64,000 nt of DNA from Archangium violaceum Cb vi76 (GTDB lineage Bacteria; Myxococcota; Myxococcia; Myxococcales; Myxococcaceae), in assembly GCF_000733295.1 (NCBI RefSeq), contig NZ_JPMI01000166.1, forward strand, positions 23,999 to 87,998. Reading direction: 5' to 3'. This document shows, piece after piece, positions 46,457-54,663 of the stretch. A program made the position numbers and the translations under genes. The notes under the pieces are model-generated. The model was not told the DNA's origin. It searched no databases and saw only the letters and a program-made list of their open reading frames with translations. Positions within the stretch are counted from its first letter, which is position 1. Every line of letters begins with the position of its first letter.

Positions 46457-47244
46457 TGGCCATGGGCATCAAGGAACTCGAATTCACCAACGAGAACATC
46501 GAGCAACTCACCGAACTGCGGCTGGACATGCTGCGCACGGGCGTGGTGCACCCCAAGGACGTGCTCGATGTGTGCCTGCTCTACCGGCGGTTGGCCTGTG
46601 GACGGCTGCTCGCCCAATACGATGCCGAGGGATTCTTCCAGCACCTGTACTTGGCCGCGGACTCCTACCTCCAACTGCTCGAGCGCAGGCACCTGTGGCC
46701 CGACATGGACCTGTACTACTTGGCGCGTAGCCGGGCGGAGCCCCTGTTGGATGCGCTGGCCATCGGGAATGCGGACCTGGTCCGGCGCATCGATGAGCGC
46801 GCGGAGAAGAAATGGCACGATGCATTGGAGTACCCGGAGGACCACGGGTTCTTCTCGCTGCTGCCCATGCTCGCGTCCGCCGCCACGACCCGGACGGAGT
46901 TGTTCGATGGGCTGGACCATATGGAGCGGGTGCTCGAAGGCGCCGAGTATCCGCGGTTCGAGGTGTTGAAGGCATTGGTGCAGGGCGACTCCGCTGCCTT
47001 CGAGAAGGGCCTGCTGGCGGCGCTCGAGGCCTACCAGTCCCGGATGGACCGGCAGCGCAAATCGGGAATGGCCAACCCGCTTGCCCTGGCTACGGATGCC
47101 AACGTGTTCGTCGAGGGCATTGCCTTCGTCCGGTTGGCAAGAGCCCGGGGACTGCGAACCCGCTCTCAGTACCCCCTCATCCCACCCATCACGCTCTCCG
47201 CGCCGCAGCCGGGGAGCCGGCAGCGCCCTATCTGGAATGGCTGA
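46456..47244 (+). CDS. Imm49-family immunity protein, paralogue 2
   Basis: This 262-residue homologue of 43825-44658 has colinear landmarks (CLLYRRLACGRLLAQYDAEGFF, RAEPLLDALAIGNADLVRRI, DHGFFSLLPMLAS, NVFVEGIAFVRLARARGLR). It is well diverged from the first copy, pointing to an old duplication or separate acquisition. It is the last gene of the operon, after TIGR02270. Confidence 0.75.
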   Translation: MAMGIKELEFTNENIEQLTELRLDMLRTGVVHPKDVLDVCLLYRRLACGRLLAQYDAEGFFQHLYLAADSYLQLLERRHLWPDMDLYYLARSRAEPLLDALAIGNADLVRRIDERAEKKWHDALEYPEDHGFFSLLPMLASAATTRTELFDGLDHMERVLEGAEYPRFEVLKALVQGDSAAFEKGLLAALEAYQSRMDRQRKSGMANPLALATDANVFVEGIAFVRLARARGLRTRSQYPLIPPITLSAPQPGSRQRPIWNG

Positions 47245-47324
47245 GCGCTCCACGCATGCCCCAATAACCTCACGTCGTCCTGCCCATCTTCCCAGCCCCC
47301 CTGCTCGGGCATGCACTCCTCCCG

Positions 47325-47669
47325 ATGAGTCGAGCCGCTGCGTTCCTGCTGCGCGCTGCCCTGATGACGGCGTGCCTGTTGCCCCGCACATCGCTCCTCG
47401 CCGCCGAAGCGCCGCCGCCCGAAGCCTACCGGGAGCGGCTGACGGTGGACGCGGCGCGGCAGCGGTGGGTGTACCTGAAGGTTCCCCGGGAGCTCCTCGC
47501 CGAGCGGTTGAATGCGCGGCGGGGCCACTACATGCGGGCGGTGTTGCTCGACAGCCAGCTCGCGGCGTTGGAGGTGCCGGAGGACGCGCTGGTGGTGGAG
47601 GCCACGGCGGCTCCGGACGCGCTGGTGGCCACCCTCCTCCGGGAGCTGGGGCCGCGGCCGGCCCCCTGA
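47325..47669 (+). pseudogene. signal peptide fused to gluconokinase C-terminal half
   Basis: A 114-codon chimera. Residues 1-33 form a signal peptide (MSRAAAFLLRAALMTACLLP, cleavage near LLAAEA) from an unknown exported gene. From codon 34 the sequence is the gluconokinase C-terminal half (YRERLTVDAARQRWVYLK), lacking the Walker A. The junction at about 47425 is the start of the right-hand direct repeat. It is probably not a functional kinase; an exported product is possible but unlikely to fold. Confidence 0.75.
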
Positions 47670-48370
47670 GCGTCACTCCAACTCGTCCAGCTCGCGGAAG
47701 GCGGGCCACACGAAGGGCGGCACCGTCCAACGCTCGCGCAGGCGGGCCTCCAGCGTCTCCAACGTGCGGGCGAGTCCCGGAAAGCCGTCCGCGGGGGCGA
47801 GCAGGGCCCGGCAGCGCGCGAGGTGGTGCAGCAGGGCGGCGCGCTCGGAGAGGCCCGGGGCCCACTCTCGGTCCTCCTCCAGCACGCGCGGGTGCAGCCA
47901 CTGGAAGAGGTTCACCGTGCGCGCCAGCGCCACCGTGGCCCGGGCGCGCACCCACGCCGAGTCCGCCTGGGCCGCCTCGCACTGCGAGGAGAGGGTGATG
48001 CGGTAGGTGATGTCCGCGCGGGCGATGAGCTCGTCCGGGAGCGGCACGGTGACGAGCCACATCAGCGCGTCGTACAGGGCGTGCCGCATGCCCGCGTACT
48101 CGAAGTCGAGCAGGCGCGGGCCGTTGGCGGTGAAGAGGACGTTGCCCGGCGCGAGGTCCCCGTGGGTGAAGGCGAGGAAGGGCCCCGGGTTGGCGAGCGT
48201 GCGCGCCACGTCCTGCAGGTCCTCGTGCAGGCCCGGCGCCGCCTCGGCCTCCACCGCCGAGAGCCAGCGCAGCAACCGCTCCTCGTTGTCCAACAGGAAG
48301 CGCGCGTTCTCCACCCGCACCCGCTGGGGGCGCGGAGGCAGCGCCTGACGGACGAGCTCGTACTCGGACT
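47425..48370 (+). repeat. direct repeat flanking the T6SS island, right copy
   Basis: This is the full-length version of the repeat whose left copy is 38033-38694. It includes the gluconokinase 3' half (plus strand) and the 3' two thirds of the intact phosphotransferase (minus strand). Sequence differences between copies are scattered, so the duplication is not very recent. Confidence 0.85.
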
Positions 48371-48794
48371 GGAGGCCCAGGGTGCGCGCGTGGAGCTGTC
48401 CGGCGAGGCGCGCGGTGGCGATCAGCCCTCCGGTGGCCGCGCGGGCATCCTCTCCGCGCAGCAGCTCCTCCAGCGTGCGTCCGCGTCCCAGGTCCTCCAG
48501 CACGAAGAGGCGCGCGTCCACGTCGGCCGCGAGCAGGCGGGGGCCGAACTCCAGCCCCTGGCGGGTGAGGAAGTCCGCGCCGGCCTGGTCATCGAGCCCG
48601 CAGACGGGGTCATCCCGGAAGTGCTTGAGGATGATGGCGGGCACCGGGCCGCCGCGCACCTGGGCGCGCACCACCACGCTGCGGGACTCCGTCTTGAGGA
48701 GCTCGGGCGCGCCGAGGAGCACCGGGCGGCCCCAGGCCGAGGACAGCGCGCGGGCCCCGTGGGCCAACAGGGAGGTGAGGTCCGGCGGGCTCAG
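47673..48794 (-). CDS. aminoglycoside-phosphotransferase-like kinase
   Basis: This 373-residue protein has an APH/choline-kinase fold. Landmarks are LKHFRDDP (nucleotide-binding Lys), FVLEDLGRGRTLEELL, Brenner motif THGDLAPGNVLF and LLDFEYAGMRHALYDALMW (metal-binding Asp). The start is set by the overlap CTGA with the upstream gene: CTG at 48794 has GGAGCGG six bases before, and no ATG/GTG is close; TTG 48767 is the alternative. The substrate is unknown; an antibiotic, a sugar or a small metabolite is possible. A broken copy is at 38281-38694. Confidence 0.85.
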   Translation of the reverse strand: MSPPDLTSLLAHGARALSSAWGRPVLLGAPELLKTESRSVVVRAQVRGGPVPAIILKHFRDDPVCGLDDQAGADFLTRQGLEFGPRLLAADVDARLFVLEDLGRGRTLEELLRGEDARAATGGLIATARLAGQLHARTLGLQSEYELVRQALPPRPQRVRVENARFLLDNEERLLRWLSAVEAEAAPGLHEDLQDVARTLANPGPFLAFTHGDLAPGNVLFTANGPRLLDFEYAGMRHALYDALMWLVTVPLPDELIARADITYRITLSSQCEAAQADSAWVRARATVALARTVNLFQWLHPRVLEEDREWAPGLSERAALLHHLARCRALLAPADGFPGLARTLETLEARLRERWTVPPFVWPAFRELDELE

Positions 48795-49417
48795 GACCGC
48801 CGCTCCACCGTCGCCCCCAGCCGCTCGAGCAGCTCGCGGTACCACGTGAAGGCCCGCTCGGTGCGTCCCGGCAGGGCGTTGGTGCCCCACAGCACGGTGA
48901 GGGTGCGGCGCGTGCCGGCGTGCGTCTTGGTGCGCTGCGCGTCCTTCACCGCGTTGGCGCAGGGGCCCTCCGCGTCGAAGAGGCACAGCAGGCCCCCGAG
49001 GTCGATGCTCTGCCCGGAGGCGTTGAAGACGTACGAGGCGTCCGCGGGGGCGACGCCGATGCGCAGCGGCTCCTTCGCCCGCTCCGGGTCCACCACGCTG
49101 ATGGGCAGCCCGCTGTGCAGCGACACCGCGTTGCACACGTCCACCGCGGCGTTGATGGAGCCGAGCGTCCCATCCCCCGCCGCCCGCACCAGGTACTCCG
49201 AGGCCGGCTTGCTCCGGCCCGTGGGCTTGAAGCCGCCATGACGCAGCAGGTCGCGCACCGCGCCACGCACGGCGTCATCGGCGCTCAGCGGCGCCGGAGC
49301 GTCCAGCTTCAGCAGCGCCACCAGCCACTCGGGCGAGGGCTGCTCGGACAGGGGCTTGGGGAAGGTGGCCTCGAAGGCCACCGTGTCCAAGAGGGGATGG
49401 GAGTCGACGGTGAGCAC
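48791..49417 (-). CDS. B3/B4-domain protein
   Basis: This 208-residue protein resembles the B3/B4 domain of phenylalanyl-tRNA synthetase beta chains. Free-standing forms often lack assigned functions and may act on tRNA or aminoacyl groups. Landmarks are SEYLVRAAGDGTLGSINAAVDVCNAVSLHSGLPISV and YVFNASGQSIDLGGLLCLFD. The start is GTG 49417 with AGAAGGA upstream. It is translationally coupled (CTGA) to the phosphotransferase and lies nine bases after the aldehyde dehydrogenase stop. Confidence 0.8.
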   Translation of the reverse strand: MLTVDSHPLLDTVAFEATFPKPLSEQPSPEWLVALLKLDAPAPLSADDAVRGAVRDLLRHGGFKPTGRSKPASEYLVRAAGDGTLGSINAAVDVCNAVSLHSGLPISVVDPERAKEPLRIGVAPADASYVFNASGQSIDLGGLLCLFDAEGPCANAVKDAQRTKTHAGTRRTLTVLWGTNALPGRTERAFTWYRELLERLGATVERRS

Positions 49418-49426
49418 GGCGTCCTT

Positions 49427-50866
49427 CTACTCGAAGAGGCGGGTGGCCATGCGCTGCATCTTCTTCGCCTTGTCCGTGTACGGCGGGAAGAAGGTCTGCA
49501 GGAAGGCAATGGGGCCCTGGCGCAACACCGCCCGTTCATGGCTGAAGGTCCGGAAGCCGTACTCGCCGTGGTAGTTGCCCACGCCGCTCTCGCCGATGCC
49601 GCCGAAGGGCAGGTCCGCGTTCGTCAGGTGCACCACCGTCGTGTTCACGCAGGTGCCTCCCGCGGACGTCTCCGAAACGAGACGCTCCACCGAGCGCTTG
49701 TCCTGGCTGAAGATGTACATGGCCAGGGGCTTGGTGCCCGCGCGGATGTGACGCACCGCCTCGTCCAGTTGCTGGTAGCGCAGCACCGGCAGCACCGGGC
49801 CGAAGATCTCCTCCTCCATGATGGGGGCCTCGGGCTTCACGTCCGCCAGCACCGTGGGGGAGATGTAGCGGCTGGTGGCGTCCACCACGCCGCCCGTCAC
49901 CACGCGCACCCCGCTGGCCACCGTGCGCTCCAGCAGCCCGTTCACCCGGGCGAACTGCGCGTCATCCACCATGCGGCAAAAGTCCGGCGTGGCCTTCCGT
50001 GCCTCCTCCGTCCTCCCGTAGAAGCGCTCCAGCGTCTCGCGCACCCTGGAGAGGAACTCCTCCTCCTTCGAGGCGTGCACCAGCACGTAGTCCGGCGCCA
50101 CGCACGTCTGGCCCCCGTTGAGGAACTTGCCGAAGGCGATGCGCTCGGCCGCCGCCTTCACGTCCGCGTGCTCGTCCACCACCGCGGGCGACTTGCCGCC
50201 CAGCTCCAGCGTCACCCCGGCCAGGTGCTTCGCCGCCGCCTCCATCACCTTGCGCCCCACCTTCGGGCCCCCGGTGAAGAAGAAGTGGTCGAAGGGCAGC
50301 TCCAGCAGCGCCTGGCTCTCCTGCGCGCCTCCCTCCACCACCGTCACCTCGGAGGGATCGAACACGTCCCGGACGAGCTGCGCGATGAAGGCCGCCGTGT
50401 GCGGCGTCTTCTCGCTCGGCTTCAGCATCACGCAGTTGCCCGCGGCCACCGCCGCCACCAGCGGGGAGAGGGTCAGCTGGAAGGGGTAGTTCCACGGCGC
50501 GATGATGAGCACCACGCCCTTGGCCTCGTAACGCACCTCGCTGCGCGTGCCCGCGAGCAGCACCGGCGTGCCCACCTTGCGCGGCTTCATCCACTTCGCC
50601 AGGTGCTTGATGGCGTGGTCCAGCTCCATCAGCACCAGCAGCATCTCGCTCGTCTCCACCTCGGCCGCCGGCTTGCGGAAGTCCGCGTGGATGGCCTGGT
50701 AGAGCGCCTCGCGCCGCTCCACGACGGCGCGCCTGAGCTTCTTCAGCTTCTCGACGCGCTCCCTCGCGCTCGTCCTCGACAGCTCCCAGCGCCGCGCCCG
50801 CAGCCGCTCGAAGCGCTCCTGGAAGGGATTCTTCCGGCCCTGCTCCTCCATGCTCACCACGCGCAT
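49427..50866 (-). CDS. aldehyde dehydrogenase, class 3 / fatty-aldehyde type
   Basis: This 479-residue NAD(P)-dependent dehydrogenase has APWNYPFQLTLSPLV, GGPKVGRKVM, catalytic Glu in LELGGKSPAVV, catalytic Cys in NGGQTCVAPDYV and EEIFGPVLPVL. The C-terminal segment (AVLRQGPIAFLQTFFPPYT) is typical of the class 3/coniferyl-aldehyde group acting on long-chain or aromatic aldehydes. It lies 28 bases downstream of a TetR-type gene, which probably controls it. It forms a minus-strand unit with the B3/B4 and phosphotransferase genes. Confidence 0.92.
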   Translation of the reverse strand: MRVVSMEEQGRKNPFQERFERLRARRWELSRTSARERVEKLKKLRRAVVERREALYQAIHADFRKPAAEVETSEMLLVLMELDHAIKHLAKWMKPRKVGTPVLLAGTRSEVRYEAKGVVLIIAPWNYPFQLTLSPLVAAVAAGNCVMLKPSEKTPHTAAFIAQLVRDVFDPSEVTVVEGGAQESQALLELPFDHFFFTGGPKVGRKVMEAAAKHLAGVTLELGGKSPAVVDEHADVKAAAERIAFGKFLNGGQTCVAPDYVLVHASKEEEFLSRVRETLERFYGRTEEARKATPDFCRMVDDAQFARVNGLLERTVASGVRVVTGGVVDATSRYISPTVLADVKPEAPIMEEEIFGPVLPVLRYQQLDEAVRHIRAGTKPLAMYIFSQDKRSVERLVSETSAGGTCVNTTVVHLTNADLPFGGIGESGVGNYHGEYGFRTFSHERAVLRQGPIAFLQTFFPPYTDKAKKMQRMATRLFE

Positions 50867-50894
50867 CGTGTCATCTCCTCGGGGTTTGTTTGAC

Positions 50895-51569
50895 TCAGCG
50901 GGCTTCCAGCCCGCGCAGTGAAGTCGTGAGCGCGTCCGTCAGCTCGCGCGTGAAGTCCACCCGGAGCGGCTCCAGGTGCGGGGCGGCCGCGTGGGCCTCG
51001 CGCGCCACCGGGGCCAGGTCCGCCATCTGCCGCAGCCCCACCACCAGCGCGTGCACGTGCAGGAAGACGCGCACGCCCTCGCCCGCCTTCAGGAAGGGCA
51101 GCCGCTCCTCCACCAGCGTCCCCGCCCGCACCACCGCCTCCAGCAGCCGCTCCTTGAAGCCACGCACCTGCTCCACCGTGACGTTCTGCTCCAACACCGT
51201 CTGCAGCCTCGCCAGCAGCCGGGTGAGCGGCTCCTCCCCCTCCAGCGTCTCCGCCACCGTGCTCGCCACCCGCGCCCCCGTCCACCGCCCCTCGCCGCGC
51301 TCCAGCGTCTCCTCCAGCCGCGCGAACCACGCGAAGAGCTGCTCCTCCAGCAGCGCCAGGAAGAGCGCCTCCTTCGTCGGGAAGTAGAGGAACACCGTCC
51401 CCTTGGCCAGCTTCACCCGCTCCGCCACGTCCGCCATCTTCACCTCGTCGTACGAGGTGGCCCGGTACAGCTCCAACGCCGCGTCCAGCAGCTGCCGCCG
51501 CCTCGCCTCCTTGTCCTCTTCCTTCCTCGCCCGCTGCGGCGGCACCCGCTTCGCCGTGTTGCTGACCAT
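50895..51569 (-). CDS. TetR-family repressor
   Basis: This 224-residue regulator has an N-terminal HTH (ARRRQLLDAALELYRATSYD, MADVAERVKLAKGTVFLYFPTKEALF) preceded by a basic arm. The C-terminal ligand/dimer domain is helical. It lies just upstream of the aldehyde dehydrogenase on the same strand, so it likely senses an aldehyde or lipid and represses this operon. TGA-TCA palindromes lie in the divergent promoter region. Confidence 0.9.
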   Translation of the reverse strand: MVSNTAKRVPPQRARKEEDKEARRRQLLDAALELYRATSYDEVKMADVAERVKLAKGTVFLYFPTKEALFLALLEEQLFAWFARLEETLERGEGRWTGARVASTVAETLEGEEPLTRLLARLQTVLEQNVTVEQVRGFKERLLEAVVRAGTLVEERLPFLKAGEGVRVFLHVHALVVGLRQMADLAPVAREAHAAAPHLEPLRVDFTRELTDALTTSLRGLEAR

Positions 51570-51606
51570 GAGTCATTTCGTAAGAGGCGGTGTCTGTGCT
51601 GTCAAG

Positions 51607-51619
51607 TGACCTTGGGTCA
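51607..51619. promoter_or_regulatory. palindrome in TetR/PLD divergent promoter
   Basis: TGACC and GGTCA arms flank TTG, and a shorter ATGAGTCAT sits next to the tetR start codon. They are candidate TetR operator sites inferred from position. Confidence 0.4.
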
Positions 51620-51675
51620 TCTGTTCACGGGCGGAGAAAGTCGCGGCGGCCCGGCTGATGTGCGAGCATGTGGGT

Positions 51676-52290
51676 ATGCGTCCCATCCAGGCGGAGTTGC
51701 TCGACGGCGGCGCGCTGTACCGGGAAGTGGTGCTGGGCAAGCTGGCGCACGCGCGCGAGTCGGTGTGGATGGCGACCGCGAACGTGAAGGCCATGTACGT
51801 GGAGCAGGCGGGGCGCTACGTGCCGCTGCTTCAGGTGCTGGACGGGCTGGCGGCGCGCGGGGTGGCGCTGCGGCTGCTGCACGCGGAGATGCCCAGCCGG
51901 CCCTTCCGGGCGGAGTTCGACAAGCGCGCGCGGCTGGTGCGGGGCGGGTTGGAGCTGAAGGTGTGCCCGCGGGTGCACTTCAAGACGGTGCTGGTGGATG
52001 GGGCGTGGGCGTACCTGGGCAGCGCCAACCTCACCGGGGCGGGGCTGGGGGCCAAGGGCGAGGACGTGCGCAACTTCGAGATGGGCTTCGTCACCGAGGA
52101 CTTCGACGTCATCGACCGGGTGACGGCGCTCTACGAGTCGGTGTGGAGCGGGGCGGAGTGCCGCGGTTGCCGGCTGCGCGCGGTGTGTCCGGATCCCATC
52201 CTCCCCGCGAGCGCACGGCCAGCGAAGAAGGAGTCTCCCGGCGGCATCCGCCTGGGCCAGGCGCGACGCCTGGTGCGCGGGCGCGGCTAG
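51676..52290 (+). CDS. phospholipase D-like protein
   Basis: This 204-residue protein has a single PLD/HKD motif (HFKTVLVDGAWAYLGSANLTGAG) near 105-128, an N-terminal strand SVWMATANVKAMY and a C-terminal Cys cluster (CRGCRLRAVC). One HKD motif implies dimerisation, as in Nuc-type endonucleases or PLD-like phosphodiesterases. ATG 51676 is preferred over 51658. It is divergent from the TetR gene and might be under its control. Confidence 0.82.
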   Translation: MRPIQAELLDGGALYREVVLGKLAHARESVWMATANVKAMYVEQAGRYVPLLQVLDGLAARGVALRLLHAEMPSRPFRAEFDKRARLVRGGLELKVCPRVHFKTVLVDGAWAYLGSANLTGAGLGAKGEDVRNFEMGFVTEDFDVIDRVTALYESVWSGAECRGCRLRAVCPDPILPASARPAKKESPGGIRLGQARRLVRGRG

Positions 52291-52328
52291 CCCGGCACTG
52301 CGGGTCCGTACAATCCAGCTGTTCGGAA

Positions 52329-52337
52329 TGTTACAAT
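52329..52337 (+). promoter_or_regulatory. extended -10 promoter element
   Basis: TGTTACAAT lies about ten bases before the ATG of the next kinase gene, with no clear -35 box and no ribosome-binding site, so the mRNA may be nearly leaderless. Confidence 0.35.
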
Positions 52338-52346
52338 CGCCCCCCG

Positions 52347-53684
52347 ATGATGCCTGATGCCTCCGGGATGCAGGCCCTGCGCGGGGTGAAGCGGAAGAAC
52401 TACTTCGTCTGTGCGGCCCTCCTCTTCGGGGGATTCATCGCCCATGGACTGAGCGCGGGAGCCTTCGCGCCGGCGCTCGTGCTGGCGTACGGGGGGTGGA
52501 GCGCGAGCTTCCTGGTCATTGGCGTGGCGGTGGGGGCGGGGTGGATTGCCGTGAAGTCGGCGGGGATGTGGTCCGGGCCGGTGTCGCTCGTGGCGGCGAC
52601 GGTGCTCATCCACCACACCGGAGGACCGCTCAGCCCCTGCTTTCCGATGCTCAGCGCCATCCCCTTCGCCATCGCCATCTACACGCCGGACACCCGCGTG
52701 CCCACGGTGGTGGCCTGTGGGGGCATGCTGGGAGCGGTGATGGTGCTGGACGTGCTGGCCGGCCTGCCGCCGCGCGAGCTGCTGGCGCACGGGGCGTGCT
52801 TCGGCCTGATTGGAGCGATCGCCATCGCCGGGACGCGGACGTACCGGAGCATGCGCGACGCGGAGAAGACGGCGCAGCAGGAGCGGCTGGTGGCGCTGGA
52901 TCAGCTGTCCGAGAGCGAGCGCCGCCGGTTGAAGGCCGAGCGCGAGCGCGCGGAGGTGGACCGGCTGGTGCTGGTGGGGCAGCTGGCGGCCGGGGTGGCC
53001 CACGAGGTGAACAACCCGCTGGCCTTCGTGAAGTCCAACCTCGGCTTCCTGGAGCGGGAGCTGCGCACCGAGGGTGGGGCGCTGGACGTGGGGGAGCTGC
53101 GGGACGTGGTCGCCGAGACGCAGGATGGGGTGCTGCGCATCCAGCAGATCGTCATGGATCTGCGGCGCTTCTCGCGGGAGATCGACGAGGGCGACGCGGG
53201 GCAGGCGGAGGACGCCATCCACGAGGCGAGGCGGCTGGCCTCGGTGCGCCTGCGCGGCCTGGGGGACGTGACGCTGGAGATCGACGCGGAGCTGCCGCCG
53301 GTGCGGCTGGGGCAGCGGCACCTGGTGCAGGTGTTGTTGAACCTGCTGGTGAACGCGGCGGATGCGGTGGAGGACGCGGAGCCCGCGCGCCGGGCGGCCA
53401 TCGCGGTGAGGGCGCGGAAGCTGGAGGGCGGGGTGCGGGTGGAGGTGGAGGACAACGGCCCGGGGATTCCCCAGCACGTGTTGGCGCGGCTCTTCGAGCC
53501 CTTCTTCACCACCAAGCCGCCGGGCAAGGGCACCGGGCTGGGGCTGGCGCTGTGCCGCGAGTACGTCTCGCGCGTCGAGGGCTCGCTGCGTGCGGAGAAC
53601 CGCTCCGAGGGCGGCGCCCGCTTCGTCATGTGGTTGCCGGCGGCGGGCGAGCCCGTCTCCGCTTCGGCCTCCGCCGCGGCGTGA
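52347..53684 (+). CDS. multi-pass membrane histidine kinase
   Basis: This 445-residue kinase has an N-terminal membrane domain of about six helices (NYFVCAALLFGGFIAHGL to HGACFGLIGAIAIAGT) with no periplasmic domain, like MASE-type sensors. A short coiled coil is followed by HisKA (LAAGVAHEVNNPLAF) and a complete HATPase (NLLVNAADA, EDNGPGIP, FEPFFTTKP, GTGLGLALC). No receiver is adjacent. The ATG pair at 52347 is the earliest plausible start. Confidence 0.9.
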   Translation: MMPDASGMQALRGVKRKNYFVCAALLFGGFIAHGLSAGAFAPALVLAYGGWSASFLVIGVAVGAGWIAVKSAGMWSGPVSLVAATVLIHHTGGPLSPCFPMLSAIPFAIAIYTPDTRVPTVVACGGMLGAVMVLDVLAGLPPRELLAHGACFGLIGAIAIAGTRTYRSMRDAEKTAQQERLVALDQLSESERRRLKAERERAEVDRLVLVGQLAAGVAHEVNNPLAFVKSNLGFLERELRTEGGALDVGELRDVVAETQDGVLRIQQIVMDLRRFSREIDEGDAGQAEDAIHEARRLASVRLRGLGDVTLEIDAELPPVRLGQRHLVQVLLNLLVNAADAVEDAEPARRAAIAVRARKLEGGVRVEVEDNGPGIPQHVLARLFEPFFTTKPPGKGTGLGLALCREYVSRVEGSLRAENRSEGGARFVMWLPAAGEPVSASASAAA

Positions 53685-53728
53685 GGCCCGCTCGCCGGGA
53701 CAGACTGGCCTGCGAATGGCGCCCCTCG

Positions 53729-54532
53729 TCAATCGCCGCTCAACTCCTGCTTGTGGTCCTGGATTACTTCATCAAGGAGCAGTTGCTGGGTCTTTTCACG
53801 CGCGCGCACCTTCACTCCCGTGCTTTGGAGCAACGGCGAAGGCGCAATAATAAGGACGATCGTGTCACGCTCCGGGTGCTCGAGAGGAATGAGCGCCGAC
53901 GAGGCCCCGAGCTCGGTGAGCGAGAATCCCAAGCGTGTGAAGAACTCGTAGGCCCTGGACGGGGTCTCCGGCTTTGGCCCCAAGCTGTAGTACCGCGTTT
54001 GCTTCTCCGGTTCAGCTTCAAAGGCAACCCTGGATACGAGCACCGCTCGTATCCAGTCGGAAAAGGTTGGGAAGGGCTGCTCGGGTGCAACCTTGCCGCG
54101 CACCAGGTCCTCTTCGTGAATTCGGATGATTGCCGCGTCACGTCCATCGGGTGTCGGACGAGTGAGTTCGAAAAAGTCGTCCGTGTCGCGTCCTTCGTTG
54201 CCCTCCTCACCCATGGTGAACTTGAGATACCGGCGAGAATTGGGCCGCTCTCGTTGAGGGTCCTTGCGATCCTCGAGCAGCGCCGCAACAGAGGTCGTGC
54301 CGTAATACGTCAACCGCAAGTCGCCCGTCGATGCGCCCATTGTCGCGAGGAACTCGCGATATACGCGAGGTAGCGCGTCGAGCCCTCCATGTGGCTTGGC
54401 CAGGGCAGCAATTTGGTCGGCCGTGGCCGCTTCGAAGCCCTGAGTGCTGCCGGGTTTCCATCGCTCCATGAACGCGAGCAAGCCCGTCATCGACAAGGGA
54501 GGGGGGGCCTCGAGAAGCTTTGACCAGGTCAT
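53729..54532 (-). CDS. SUKH (SMI1/KNR4)-family immunity protein, orphan copy
   Basis: This 267-residue paralogue of 54664-55464 has the same SUKH landmarks (GGLDALPRVYREFLATMGASTG and a Trp-containing SDWIRAVLVSRV). Divergence is scattered throughout. Its ATG overlaps the stop of an orphan toxin-tip reading frame in the same ATGA arrangement as the main toxin/immunity pair. It therefore descends from a duplicated toxin-end plus immunity cassette and may protect against a related, displaced toxin. Confidence 0.8.
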   Translation of the reverse strand: MTWSKLLEAPPPLSMTGLLAFMERWKPGSTQGFEAATADQIAALAKPHGGLDALPRVYREFLATMGASTGDLRLTYYGTTSVAALLEDRKDPQRERPNSRRYLKFTMGEEGNEGRDTDDFFELTRPTPDGRDAAIIRIHEEDLVRGKVAPEQPFPTFSDWIRAVLVSRVAFEAEPEKQTRYYSLGPKPETPSRAYEFFTRLGFSLTELGASSALIPLEHPERDTIVLIIAPSPLLQSTGVKVRAREKTQQLLLDEVIQDHKQELSGD

Positions 54533-54627
54533 CCGCACGTCTGCACCTCGAGGTCACACCGGGCCATGAAAAGCGTGTCCTGACACGACTGGCAGGAAAG
54601 CACGGTGGTCTCCTTCTTGCGTCGCAT
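54529..54627 (-). pseudogene. orphan C-terminal tip of the deaminase-like toxin
   Basis: 33 codons (MRRKKETTVLSCQSCQDTLF onwards) match the last 33 codons of the toxin at 55461-56774, with the CxxC motif intact and a changed tail (LEVQTCG versus LEKQSCE). The sequence similarity stops abruptly upstream of the Met codon. The distance to the main copy is 932 bp, the same as between the two immunity starts. Confidence 0.85.
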
Positions 54628-54663
54628 GTTGAGTTCGCCAGACCATATGAACGGCGACCCTCG

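Noticed and set aside
46234..48060. 608-codon minus-strand frame spanning the island's right junction
   Set aside because: It joins antisense frames of TIGR02270, Imm49 and the gluconokinase piece; no coherent protein.
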